Shown in pieces: positions 25,692 through 33,682 of a stretch of 64,000 nucleotides of DNA (the first letter of the stretch is position 1; every line of letters begins with the position of its first letter). This DNA is from Streptomyces pseudovenezuelae. Its GTDB lineage: Bacteria; Actinomycetota; Actinomycetes; Streptomycetales; Streptomycetaceae. The notes beneath the pieces are model-generated. The model was not told the origin of the DNA and searched no databases. It saw only the letters and a program-made list of their open reading frames with translations. A program made the position numbers and the translations under genes. The stretch is from contig NZ_KQ948148.1 of assembly GCF_001513955.1 (NCBI RefSeq), positions 174,418-238,417 of the forward strand, read 5' to 3'.

Positions 25692-26464
25692 TTCGGCCGC
25701 CCCGGGACTCGCGTGACCCCTCGACGGGTCCGGTACGCGACAAGCGCCCTCCCGCCGATCTGCGCACCCCGCCGAGCGTCGCGTCCACAGCGCTCCGCGT
25801 CCAGTGAGACGCTCGGTGGGGAGCGTGCCTGAAGACACCGCGCAGACGATCCGACGGCCGTGACACCGTGGCGCTGCGGATTCGTAGCGCCGGGGTTTTG
25901 TGTGCGCTCGGCCGAGGGCGAGGACAGGCCCTGATCCCATGTGCCCCGCTCATGTCGTCTCCACCCCGGCTGCAGCAAACTCGGCTCGACCACCGCGCAG
26001 ATCAAGGTTTCACGCATGGGCCGCTGGGCAACGCGCGGACATCCGGGGGGCGTTGAAGGTTGGGCACACTCTTCGCATCGACCTGGACACCATGGCGTCA
26101 CGAATGGCTTCGCAAACGGAATGTATGGGTCTGTTCGGCGATGTAAAGGACTTGACCACATCGCGTTGCGCTATGCAAACATCTGCTGACGAGTGACGCT
26201 CCGGTGTGACCAGCCGGGTAGCGCGCGGGCCGGCGAGGGGGCATCTGTGGACGTGCGGTGGACTGCATCCGGGTTGACGGAGAGCGGCAACCTCATCAAC
26301 AGCAGTGGCGGCTAGAAGCTGTTGACCACACCGGCGCGCACGACGCCGGATGCGTCCGCATCGACCCTGCCGGAGCAGACGCCTTCCTTTCCTCTATCCA
26401 CCTTCAGCGACGGCGGCTTCCACCGGAACCGTCCCGTATCACCCTGGACATCAAGAGGAGTTCC
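25692..26464. other. 773-bp intergenic region before the accessory operon
   Basis: No gene supported. A small hairpin (GACCC/GGGTC) at ~25715-25730 may end the PBP transcript. From about 26050 the base composition becomes less GC-rich than the surroundings and codon periodicity is lost, which suggests acquired DNA. ORFs such as the one at 25900-26196 lack an RBS and any family resemblance. A TTGACG at ~26274 could be a -35 element for the next gene. Confidence 0.45.
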
Positions 26465-28714
26465 GTGGCCGACGAGATGGTTCTGCGTGCCCAGAAATTT
26501 GTGAACACGACGTACAACAACGGTGCGACACTCGGCATATCCAAGCTGGTGGAGAACGGTCAAACCAGCTGGACCGTGATGTACGCCCTGACCCGAGCGC
26601 TCCAGTACGAGATGGGCATCACCAGTCTCTCTGATTCTTTCGGTCCGACGACCCTGGCCACGATCGGGGAGAAGTACGGCAAGCTGGACGAGACGACGAT
26701 TCCGTCGGCGAACTTCTGCCGCGTCATCCAGTCCGCTCTGTACTGCAAGGGCTATGACGGCGGCGACATCGACGGCACGTACAACGACCGAGTCAAGGCC
26801 GCTGTCGCGAAGCTGCACCAGAACATGGGCGTGGGCGGTACGTATCCGGGCAGCGCACTGTGGCCGAAGACGACCAAGGGCCTGTTCAACATGGACGCCT
26901 ACGTCACGGTCAACGGTGGGTCGGACACCATCCGCACGATTCAGCAGTGGCTGAACGGCAAGTACATCCTGCGCAAGGACTACTACGCCATCCCCTGCGA
27001 CGGACACCACTCGCGGGACGTGGCCAAGTCGATGCTGTTCGCCATCCAGTACGAGCTGGGCATGGCAGACGGCGTCGCCAACGGCGTCTTCGGCCCCGGC
27101 ACGCAAGCCGGCCTGAAGGAGCACACCCTGTCCACCGGCTCCTCCGGGGTGTGGGTGCAACTGTTCTCCGCGGGCATGGTGCTCAATCAACGGCCGATCT
27201 CCTTCACCAGCAGCTTCACCTCCGCACTGGCCTCCGCGGTCAGTGCCTTTCAATCGTTCGTCAAGCTGCCCGTCTCGGGGAGTGGCGACTTTTCCACCTG
27301 GGCCTCGCTGCTGGTCTCCTACGGCGACCAGAACCGCCGGGGCTCGGCCTGTGACGGCGTCACCCTGATCACCGCGGCGCGCGCCCAGACGCTGAAGTCA
27401 CAGGGCATCACTTATGTCGGCCGCTACCTGACCAACCCGGACGCGACGCCGCCTGACAGCCTGAAGCACAAGGCAATCCAGCCCGGTGAACTACAGACGA
27501 TCGCCGACAACGGGCTGCGCTGTTTCCCGATCTATCAGACCTACGGCCGGGACGCGTCAGGATTCAGCTACCCCTCAGGGCGGGCCGACGGGCAGGCAGC
27601 CGTCAACGCCGCCCGCGACCACGGGTTCAAGGCCGGCACCCGGATCTTCTTCGCGGTCGACTTCGATGCTCTCGACTACCAGGTGACCGACAACGTACTG
27701 CCGTACTTCAAGGGCATCGAAGACGCGATGGCCGCCAACGGCAACGACTTCGCAGTGGGCGTCTACGGTCCGCGCAACGTGTGCACCCGGGTCGGTGAGG
27801 CCGGACACACGTCCGCTTCGTTCGTCTCCGACATGTCGTCGGGATTCTCCGGCAACTTCGGCTATCCACTGCCGACGGACTGGGCATACGACCAGATCGT
27901 CACGCGCACCGTCGGCTCCGGCGACGGCGCCATCAACATCGACAACAACATCGCCTCCGGCCGCGACATCGGCCAGAACTCCTTCAACCCGCCCTCGTCC
28001 CAGACGGCCGACGTCATATTCGACACTGCGTACTGGCCTCAACTCCTCGCAGACGTCCAGGCCTACATGGAGTCCATCGGCTTCGCCGAGGACAACGGGA
28101 AGCTGTACACCACCACCCAGTGCCTGGAAACGATCGTCGCGCGAGACACCGCGGTGACCAACACGGCCCGGGCCTATGGCATGCGCAAGGCACTCATCCA
28201 GACCACGGCGTTCTGGGAGTTCCGCCACTACGGCAACGAAGATCTGGTCAAGGACGCCGGGGTGTGGCTGTACCACAACGGCTACGTCCCGGACTGGGCC
28301 AAGGACCTCCCTGGAGTCACCGCCCTCCGTGACAGCAGCACCGGTGTGGCCCAGATGTTCGGCTTCGCAGCGATCTGTGCCTGGAACAACTCCATCAACA
28401 CGGGTCTGGTCACCGGAACCGTGAAGGACACGAGCAAGGACGCGGACGTCTTCAGCGTCTGGGACAAGCTCCGCACGGACAACGACTTCGCCCTCACCAG
28501 CGTCGGTCACGCCCACATCTGGGCTGCCGACGGCAAGCCAGGCGGCGACGCGGAGACGCGGATGGAACGCCGCCCCGCACTCGACTACACGGAGTCCGAG
28601 ATCTACGAGGTGCTGCGCCGTTACCAGGGGCCGGCGGAACCGGCTTTCACCGACGCCACCAAGCGGATGCCGCTGTACTACATCTTCGAGAAGTACAACA
28701 GGATGGTGCGGTGA
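26465..28714 (+). CDS. DUF1906 glycoside-hydrolase-like plus lysozyme-like protein, no signal peptide
   Basis: Encodes 749 aa from GTG 26465, which has AGAGGAG four bases upstream; the frame runs back to 26258 but that part looks non-coding. Residues ~1-290 contain repeats resembling peptidoglycan-binding modules (ALQYEMGITSLSDSFGPTT, IQYELGMADGVANGVFGPGT). Residues ~310-505 are a DUF1906/Rv2525c-type TIM-barrel domain, with YVGRYLTNPD, FPIYQTYGRD and FFAVDFDALDY. The last ~230 residues contain AFWEFRHYGNEDLVKDAGV then DSSTGVAQMFGFAAI, which looks like a Glu-centred lysozyme/transglycosylase fold. No signal peptide, Tat motif or membrane span is seen. It may act on the wall after non-classical export or lysis. 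It overlaps the next gene (GTGA). Confidence 0.78.
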   Translation: MADEMVLRAQKFVNTTYNNGATLGISKLVENGQTSWTVMYALTRALQYEMGITSLSDSFGPTTLATIGEKYGKLDETTIPSANFCRVIQSALYCKGYDGGDIDGTYNDRVKAAVAKLHQNMGVGGTYPGSALWPKTTKGLFNMDAYVTVNGGSDTIRTIQQWLNGKYILRKDYYAIPCDGHHSRDVAKSMLFAIQYELGMADGVANGVFGPGTQAGLKEHTLSTGSSGVWVQLFSAGMVLNQRPISFTSSFTSALASAVSAFQSFVKLPVSGSGDFSTWASLLVSYGDQNRRGSACDGVTLITAARAQTLKSQGITYVGRYLTNPDATPPDSLKHKAIQPGELQTIADNGLRCFPIYQTYGRDASGFSYPSGRADGQAAVNAARDHGFKAGTRIFFAVDFDALDYQVTDNVLPYFKGIEDAMAANGNDFAVGVYGPRNVCTRVGEAGHTSASFVSDMSSGFSGNFGYPLPTDWAYDQIVTRTVGSGDGAINIDNNIASGRDIGQNSFNPPSSQTADVIFDTAYWPQLLADVQAYMESIGFAEDNGKLYTTTQCLETIVARDTAVTNTARAYGMRKALIQTTAFWEFRHYGNEDLVKDAGVWLYHNGYVPDWAKDLPGVTALRDSSTGVAQMFGFAAICAWNNSINTGLVTGTVKDTSKDADVFSVWDKLRTDNDFALTSVGHAHIWAADGKPGGDAETRMERRPALDYTESEIYEVLRRYQGPAEPAFTDATKRMPLYYIFEKYNRMVR

Positions 28715-29229
28715 GCCAACACCTCCCTCCACAAGCCTCCGAATCAGCCGACGGATTCAACTCGATCGCCCTGCTCTTCATCCTGCTGATCGGAGTCGTC
28801 GTAGTCATCAGCCTGATCGGATATCTGGGCTCGTCCGTCGCGCGGCGCGAACAGCGCCCGCCAGGGCACCGATTGTGGCTTCGGGCAGGCTGCATCCTGA
28901 GCGTCTGCGCAGCCATCTGCGTGTACATGTGGGGGGCCCTCCACGTGCTCTTCATGGAAGACATGAACATGCGACAGGCATGCGTCGCGGCGGGCGGAGA
29001 AGCGAGAGCGAGCACGGTCGACGGCTACGAAGCGAGCTACATCCCCCTTCGCTTCACCTGCCGCATCAGCGAAGGCGGAAGCTACACCGCCGCCATCCCG
29101 CCATGGATCAACCCTGCACTCAGCGGGCTCGTCGGCCTGGGCCTGATCACGGGCGTGGCATCGGGGATCACCCGCGACGACTTCAAACGCGACAACGTCG
29201 TGCCGTCCCAACAGAAACGGAACTCATGA
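28711..29229 (+). CDS. Three-TM membrane protein of the accessory operon
   Basis: Encodes 172 aa from GTG 28711, overlapping the preceding TGA. Predicted spans are near residues 18-42, 56-82 and 132-152. A ~50-residue loop between spans 2 and 3 carries two Cys (MRQACVAAGG and FTCRISEGG), which would be extracytoplasmic and possibly disulfide-linked. I do not recognise the family. Its position between a muralytic-looking protein and a Tat substrate allows a role as export aid or protection factor, but this is only context. It overlaps the next gene by ATGA. Confidence 0.75.
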   Translation: MSQHLPPQASESADGFNSIALLFILLIGVVVVISLIGYLGSSVARREQRPPGHRLWLRAGCILSVCAAICVYMWGALHVLFMEDMNMRQACVAAGGEARASTVDGYEASYIPLRFTCRISEGGSYTAAIPPWINPALSGLVGLGLITGVASGITRDDFKRDNVVPSQQKRNS

Positions 29230-30008
29230 CAATCCCTGACGTGTCCCGTCGCACCCTGCTCGCGCGGACGAGTGCGCTGGTCGGTACCGCGGCTCTGATC
29301 ACCCTGCCCGGCTCCGCCCTGCTCGCCACACCTGCCTACGCCGCCGACAACTCCCACTCCAGGACGCCCACAGGTGAAGAGATCAGAGAGGCGTACCGTC
29401 GCTTTCAGAAGAACCGGACGCGGGTACATACGGGCAAGCCGAGTTCCAACGGCTGGGAGATGGAGAAGACCGAGGACGGCGGCGGAAGCATCTCCAGCCG
29501 TCCCGTCCCCGGTACCCCGTTGACCGGTATCAGCGTCCGCACGGGAGACGTCGAAACGGTTCTGGTCCATGTGGTGCGCCGGTTCCACTACGAGATCGGC
29601 GAACTCCGCAAGGGGGACGTGATCGGCTGGCGCAGTCCCGGCACCGTCCGCAAGGGACTGCCCGAGGGCAACCAGGCGTCCGGCACCGCCGTACAGATCC
29701 GCCCGGGCTTCTACCCGTCCGGCACGAAGGGCGGCTTCTTCCCCACGCAGCTCGTGGTGGTCCGCGACATCCTCGCCGAGCTCGACGGCGTCGTCCGCTG
29801 GAGCGGCGACGACCGGCACGCGGACGAGTCGCTCTTCTACATCGACGTCAAGCCCGGCGATGCCCGACTCGCCGCAGTGGCCAACAAGATCCGCACCTGG
29901 CAGGCCACCCCGGGCGAAGGCGCGGGCGCACCTGTCGACGTCCTGGCCACCGGTCGGCGCAAGGCTGCCGAGAATCTCCGACGCCTCCAGCAGCGTACGG
30001 CTGCCTGA
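29226..30008 (+). CDS. Tat-exported M15-peptidase-like protein with replaced metal ligands
   Basis: Encodes 260 aa from ATG 29226. A Tat signal peptide is clear: SRRTLLA, a hydrophobic core, then ATPAYA as the cleavage region. The mature C-terminal half resembles the M15 D-Ala-D-Ala carboxypeptidase fold (a QASGTAVQIRPGFYPSG segment followed by GGFFPTQLVVVRDILAEL and VVRWSGDDRHADESLFYIDV). In active M15 enzymes the first segment carries His and Asp zinc ligands (HxSGTAxD) and the last carries His. Here those positions read Gln, Gln and Leu or Phe. It may bind wall peptides without cutting them. This family link is my pattern judgement. Confidence 0.72.
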   Translation: MTIPDVSRRTLLARTSALVGTAALITLPGSALLATPAYAADNSHSRTPTGEEIREAYRRFQKNRTRVHTGKPSSNGWEMEKTEDGGGSISSRPVPGTPLTGISVRTGDVETVLVHVVRRFHYEIGELRKGDVIGWRSPGTVRKGLPEGNQASGTAVQIRPGFYPSGTKGGFFPTQLVVVRDILAELDGVVRWSGDDRHADESLFYIDVKPGDARLAAVANKIRTWQATPGEGAGAPVDVLATGRRKAAENLRRLQQRTAA

Positions 30009-30064
30009 GGCGCCGTCACACGTATCACCGCACCGCCCCTCCAGCATCGACCATAGGGAGAACC

Positions 30065-30565
30065 GTGAAATTGACGTCCCGGCTCGGCGTTCTGTTCGGC
30101 GCCCTGCTCAGCTCGATCGCCCTCGTGGTCTCGCTACCCAGCTCGGCCTACGCCGCCAGCTGTTCCGGCTTCGGCTGTGACGGACACGACCCGAACGTCC
30201 AGACCTGGCAGTCGGGCCCAGTCAGCACGTACGGCCCCATCGATGCCGGAGGCTCGTTCCAGTACGAGCTGAGATGGGGAAAGACTGACGGGGACCAGTA
30301 CAGCTGGGGCCGCCTGTGGTACATCAGCGGTTCCAACGAGCAGGACTGGTCGGTCTACGTCCAGCGCTGCACCAAGGACCACTCGACCTGCTACTGGCGC
30401 CTCGGCGAGAAGAAGGGCGGCGCGTCCGGATGGACTGCGAAGGTGCCCTCCGGGACGAACTACTACTACACACGCACCCCGATGTACTACAACCCCTCGA
30501 CCCACGAAATGCGGGCCTGCGTGGACACCTCGGACGGGGACACCCGCTGCACCCCTTGGTACTGA
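30065..30565 (+). CDS. Small secreted cysteine-containing protein
   Basis: Encodes 166 aa from GTG 30065 with RBS AGGGAG. A Sec signal peptide ends at about residue 31 (LPSSAYAAS). The mature part starts CSGFGCDGHDP, resembling the opening of DUF2690 secreted proteins. The rest is aromatic-rich (Trp/Tyr) with further Cys pairs, suggesting a disulfide-stabilised beta fold. The function is unknown. It follows the Tat-exported protein by 56 bp and may share its transcript. Two hairpins follow. Confidence 0.75.
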   Translation: MKLTSRLGVLFGALLSSIALVVSLPSSAYAASCSGFGCDGHDPNVQTWQSGPVSTYGPIDAGGSFQYELRWGKTDGDQYSWGRLWYISGSNEQDWSVYVQRCTKDHSTCYWRLGEKKGGASGWTAKVPSGTNYYYTRTPMYYNPSTHEMRACVDTSDGDTRCTPWY

Positions 30566-30616
30566 CAGGCCGACGGGGTTGACGGGCGACCGGCCCAACT
30601 GACGAGCTGTCGCACC

Positions 30617-30635
30617 CGGCCGCGTGACGCGGCCG
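30617..30635. terminator. Hairpin after the secreted protein gene
   Basis: CGGCCGCG / CGCGGCCG with a 3-base loop, 52 bp after the stop. Confidence 0.5.
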
Positions 30636-30675
30636 CGCCGACCGCGCCGATCACTCTGTCGAAGAAAGCACATGA

Positions 30676-30710
30676 GGCCGGTGGGCGGCCTCGACAACCG
30701 CCCACCGGCC
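30676..30710. terminator. 13-bp-stem hairpin between convergent genes
   Basis: Perfect stem GGCCGGTGGGCGG / CCGCCCACCGGCC with a 9-base loop; it probably ends both the accessory operon and the yqeY transcript. Confidence 0.75.
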
Positions 30711-30735
30711 TCCGGCGACACCATGCGCCAGCCGC

Positions 30736-31200
30736 TCAGCCTGCCAGGCGCTTCTTCACGGCCGCGGCTACCCGGCCGCCCTCGGCCAGGCCGGCCACCT
30801 TCGGGTTCACGATCTTCATCACGGCGCCCATGGCTCGGGGCCCCTCGGCGCCTGCCGCCTTCGCCTCCTCGACGGCCTGGGCGACGATGTCGTTCAGCTC
30901 CTCATCGCTGAGCTGCTGGGGCAGGTACTCGGCAAGGACCACGCCCTCCGCCTTCTCCCGCTCGGCGGACTCCGCGCGACCACCCTGGGCGAAGGCGTCC
31001 GCCGCCTCGCGACGCTTCTTCGCCTCCTTGGTGATCACCTTCAGCACCTCGGCGTCGGAGAGCTCGCGCTTCTCCTTGCCCGCGACCTCCTCATTGGTGA
31101 TCGCGGCGAGCGTCATCCGGAGCGTCGAGGAGCGCAGCTCGTCGCGCCCCTTGATCGCGGCGTTGAGGTCTTCCTGCAGCTTCGACTTGAGCGTGGTCAT
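30736..31200 (-). CDS. GatB/YqeY-domain protein
   Basis: Encodes 154 aa, full length for the YqeY family: MTTLKSKLQEDLNAAIKGRD at the start, an ITKEAKKRREAADAF helix, and a C-terminal GAVMKIVNPKVAGLAEG segment that matches the tRNA-amidotransferase GatB tail. The domain is thought to bind tRNA. A free-standing role is not established. It is divergent from the metallophosphoesterase gene and belongs to the conserved chromosome. Confidence 0.93.
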   Translation of the reverse strand: MTTLKSKLQEDLNAAIKGRDELRSSTLRMTLAAITNEEVAGKEKRELSDAEVLKVITKEAKKRREAADAFAQGGRAESAEREKAEGVVLAEYLPQQLSDEELNDIVAQAVEEAKAAGAEGPRAMGAVMKIVNPKVAGLAEGGRVAAAVKKRLAG

Positions 31201-31336
31201 AGGGGTGATTGTCGCAGGTGTGGGAGGCGGGGTGCCCGTGCATTAACTGGAGGGGTCGAGCGGGTGGTCAGGGCGGGCGTCACGGGACCGCGAGCGCCCG
31301 GTCAAGGATGCGCTGGCGATCTGACACGATGGAGGC

Positions 31337-32263
31337 ATGCGCTCGCGATACGGAGTTCCCCTGGGAATCGCGGCGGTTGGCGCCGCCGGTCTGGTCTACT
31401 CGGCGGGTTTCGAAGCCCGTTCCTTCCGGCTGCGACGAGTGACGGTCCCTGTCCTGCCGCCCGGTATGCGCCCCCTGCGGGTCCTGCAGGTCTCCGACAT
31501 CCACATGGTCGGCGGCCAGCGCAAGAAGCAGCGGTGGCTGCGCTCACTGGCGGGCCTGCGCCCCGACTTCGTGATCAACACGGGCGACAACCTCTCGGAC
31601 CCGGAGGGCGTCCCGGAGGTCCTGGACGCGCTGGGCCCGCTGATGGAGTTCCCGGGCGCGTACGTCTTCGGCTCCAACGACTACTACGGCCCCACGTTCC
31701 GCAACCCTGCCCGCTACCTGCTCGAGAAGGCCCAGGGCCGCCACGGCCTGAACGGCAACGCCCGCGCCCTGGGTGTCATCCACAACCCGTGGGAGAACCT
31801 GCGGGACGGTTTCGACGCGGCGGGCTGGCAGAACCTCACGAACACGCGGGGCATGCTCAAGATCGAGGGCGTGTCGGTGGAGCTGACCGGCGTGGACGAC
31901 CCGCACATCAAGCGGGACCGCTACGACGAGGTGGCCGGCGGCCCGTCGGGCGCGGCGGACTTCTCGATGGGCGTCGTGCACGCCCCGTACCTGCGCGTCC
32001 TGGACGCGTTCGCCGCCGACGACTACCCCTTGATCCTGGCCGGCCACACCCACGGCGGCCAGCTCTGCCTCCCCTTCTACGGCGCCTTGGTCACCAACTG
32101 CGACCTGGACACCGACCGGGTAAAGGGGCTGTCCCGGCATACGGCGGAGGGCAGGACGTCGTACCTGCACGTGTCGGCGGGCTGCGGCACCAGCCGCTAC
32201 ACGCCGGTGCGGTTCGCGTGCCCGCCGGAAGTGACGTTGCTGACGCTGGTGAGCAGGGGGTAG
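31337..32263 (+). CDS. Membrane-anchored calcineurin-type metallophosphoesterase
   Basis: Encodes 308 aa with GGAGG before ATG 31337. A single N-terminal hydrophobic stretch (IAAVGAAGLVYSAGF) is followed by the metallophosphoesterase motifs: QVSDIHM, NTGDN, a GSND in place of the usual GNHD, and LAGHTHGGQ. The family hydrolyses phosphodiesters or UDP-type lipids at the membrane. The Asn-Asp of GSND keep the metal and proton-relay residues in part, since the His of GNHD is Asp here; activity should be preserved in the YkuE-like group. It stands alone. Confidence 0.9.
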   Translation: MRSRYGVPLGIAAVGAAGLVYSAGFEARSFRLRRVTVPVLPPGMRPLRVLQVSDIHMVGGQRKKQRWLRSLAGLRPDFVINTGDNLSDPEGVPEVLDALGPLMEFPGAYVFGSNDYYGPTFRNPARYLLEKAQGRHGLNGNARALGVIHNPWENLRDGFDAAGWQNLTNTRGMLKIEGVSVELTGVDDPHIKRDRYDEVAGGPSGAADFSMGVVHAPYLRVLDAFAADDYPLILAGHTHGGQLCLPFYGALVTNCDLDTDRVKGLSRHTAEGRTSYLHVSAGCGTSRYTPVRFACPPEVTLLTLVSRG

Positions 32264-32393
32264 GGGCGGGGCGCACCGGGCCCTGAGCGGAGGAGCGGGA
32301 GCAGGAGGGCCGTAGGCCGCGCCCAGGCAGCGGCGGTAACCCACTCGGCCCGCCCGCATCGCCCCTTTTGCCGGATATGCCTAACGTGAGGGC

Positions 32394-33179
32394 ATGACCG
32401 CGCCGATACCGAGGGACATCCCGGACCTCCCAGCCCTCCCGGGCATGCCCCGATTCCTGCCCTCGCCCGTCCCCGCCACGGCGGTGGTGGCTCCCGTACG
32501 CCATCCCGTCGCCGCCGCCTACCGGGTGCTGGTGGCACTGGTGGGCGCGGGGGCCGTGACCGTCGAACTGCTCCTGAGCAGCACGGTCCGCACCCTGAGC
32601 TATTTCTCGGTCCAGAGCACGATCCTGCTGACGCTGGTGTTCCTGCTGTCGGCCCGCAGAGCCTGGACCGCCCGCCGCCCCCTCCCGTCCGCCCTCACGG
32701 GCGCGGCCCTCCTCTACGTCACGATCACAGCCCTGGTGCACCACGTGCTGCTGGCGAACGCGGCGAGCCCCTTCCTCCTGACCGGCGACGCGGCGAACCC
32801 GACGGGCTGGCACGCGGTGACCGCCCACCTCATGCACACGGCGATCCCCGCGGCGGCACTGGCGGACTGGCTCCTGCTGACACCCCCCGGCCGCCTGCAC
32901 CTGCGCCAGGCGGCGACCTGGCTGCTCTACCCCCTGGCGTACCTGCTGTTCTCCTTCACCCGAGGCGAACTGATCCCACCGGGCACGACCGGCCGCTACC
33001 TGTACCCCTTCCTGGACGTCGACCTCCACGGCTACAAGAACGTCCTCGGCAACGCCCTCCTCCTCGGCCTCTCCTTCTACGCCCTCGCGATCCTCCTGGT
33101 CGCCCTCGACCACGCCCGCCCGAACCCCACCCGCCACCGCGCCAAAACCGGATTTCGTCTCCAGCCACCGGTGGGCTAA
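32394..33179 (+). CDS. Pr6Pr family integral membrane protein
   Basis: Encodes 261 aa, with six hydrophobic spans after a Pro-rich N-terminus. FSVQSTILLTLVFLLSA, HVLLANAASPF, LMHTAIPAAALADWLL and TRGELIPPGTTGRYLYPFLD are typical of the Pr6Pr (FAR-17a/AIG1-like) family. No RBS is obvious. A TAACGT box lies just upstream, so the message could be leaderless. The biochemical role is unknown. A tRNA gene follows. Confidence 0.87.
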   Translation: MTAPIPRDIPDLPALPGMPRFLPSPVPATAVVAPVRHPVAAAYRVLVALVGAGAVTVELLLSSTVRTLSYFSVQSTILLTLVFLLSARRAWTARRPLPSALTGAALLYVTITALVHHVLLANAASPFLLTGDAANPTGWHAVTAHLMHTAIPAAALADWLLLTPPGRLHLRQAATWLLYPLAYLLFSFTRGELIPPGTTGRYLYPFLDVDLHGYKNVLGNALLLGLSFYALAILLVALDHARPNPTRHRAKTGFRLQPPVG

Positions 33180-33213
33180 AGTAAACGACGTCGCCGCGAC
33201 GAGCAGCGACGAT

Positions 33214-33287
33214 CGGGGTGTAGCGCAGCTTGGCAGCGCGCTTCGTTCGGGACGAAGAGGTCGTGGGTTCAAATCCCGCCACCCCGA
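33214..33287 (+). tRNA. tRNA-Pro (anticodon CGG)
   Basis: 74 nt with a perfect 7-bp acceptor stem (CGGGGTG / CACCCCG) and discriminator A. The anticodon arm CTTCG-TTCGGGA-CGAAG has anticodon CGG at 33248-33250. The T arm GTGGGTTCAAATCCCGC is normal. No CCA is encoded. It marks the left edge of the biosynthetic cluster region. Confidence 0.97.
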
Positions 33288-33303
33288 CAGTGAAACACCA
33301 GGT

Positions 33304-33338
33304 CAGGGGCCTGATCCGCATCGCGGGTCGGGCCCCTG
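33304..33338 (+). terminator. Terminator after tRNA-Pro
   Basis: CAGGGGCC / GGCCCCTG outer stem, with an inner GATCCGC / GCGGGTC stem, 17 bp after the tRNA. Confidence 0.75.
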
Positions 33339-33682
33339 AGCGGTTTCTGAGTCCTGCTTGGAAAAGTCTGGGAGAAGATCTTGGAATCTCGCCCAGACGG
33401 CCACCTCTTGGTGCTCCCCCGAACCCCTGGGACGAAGCGCCGTTCCGCGGCTCCCACCCGCGTCGCGCGGCGCAGCCCTCCCGACCGTGCCGTCCCATCA
33501 GCCGGGCAGGCAGGTTCAGGCGCGTAACCACCGCTCCTGTGCAGGTCCACCCGACGGCCACCACCCACCTCGCCGCCTTCGGCGACGGCAGCCTGACTAC
33601 CGGCGAGACCGGCCCGGGTCTCGCCGCGGTCCCTTGTCAGTCCGGACGGGTACATCCGCGCGCCCTGGTCGGAGACAGAAGG
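33339..33682. other. Stretch between tRNA-Pro and the cluster, no gene seen
   Basis: About 340 bp. No integrase gene or remnant and no second copy of the tRNA 3' end is visible here. Open frames crossing it have no recognisable content. Confidence 0.5.

Noticed and set aside
25900..26196. 98-aa ORF before the accessory operon
   Set aside because: No RBS, no family, atypical codon use; treated as intergenic.
26258..26464. Extended N-terminus of the DUF1906 protein
   Set aside because: The extra 69 residues show no coding bias; GTG 26465 has a good RBS.
33290..33682. Integrase or att duplicate at tRNA-Pro
   Set aside because: Searched by eye on both strands; nothing supports it within the window.
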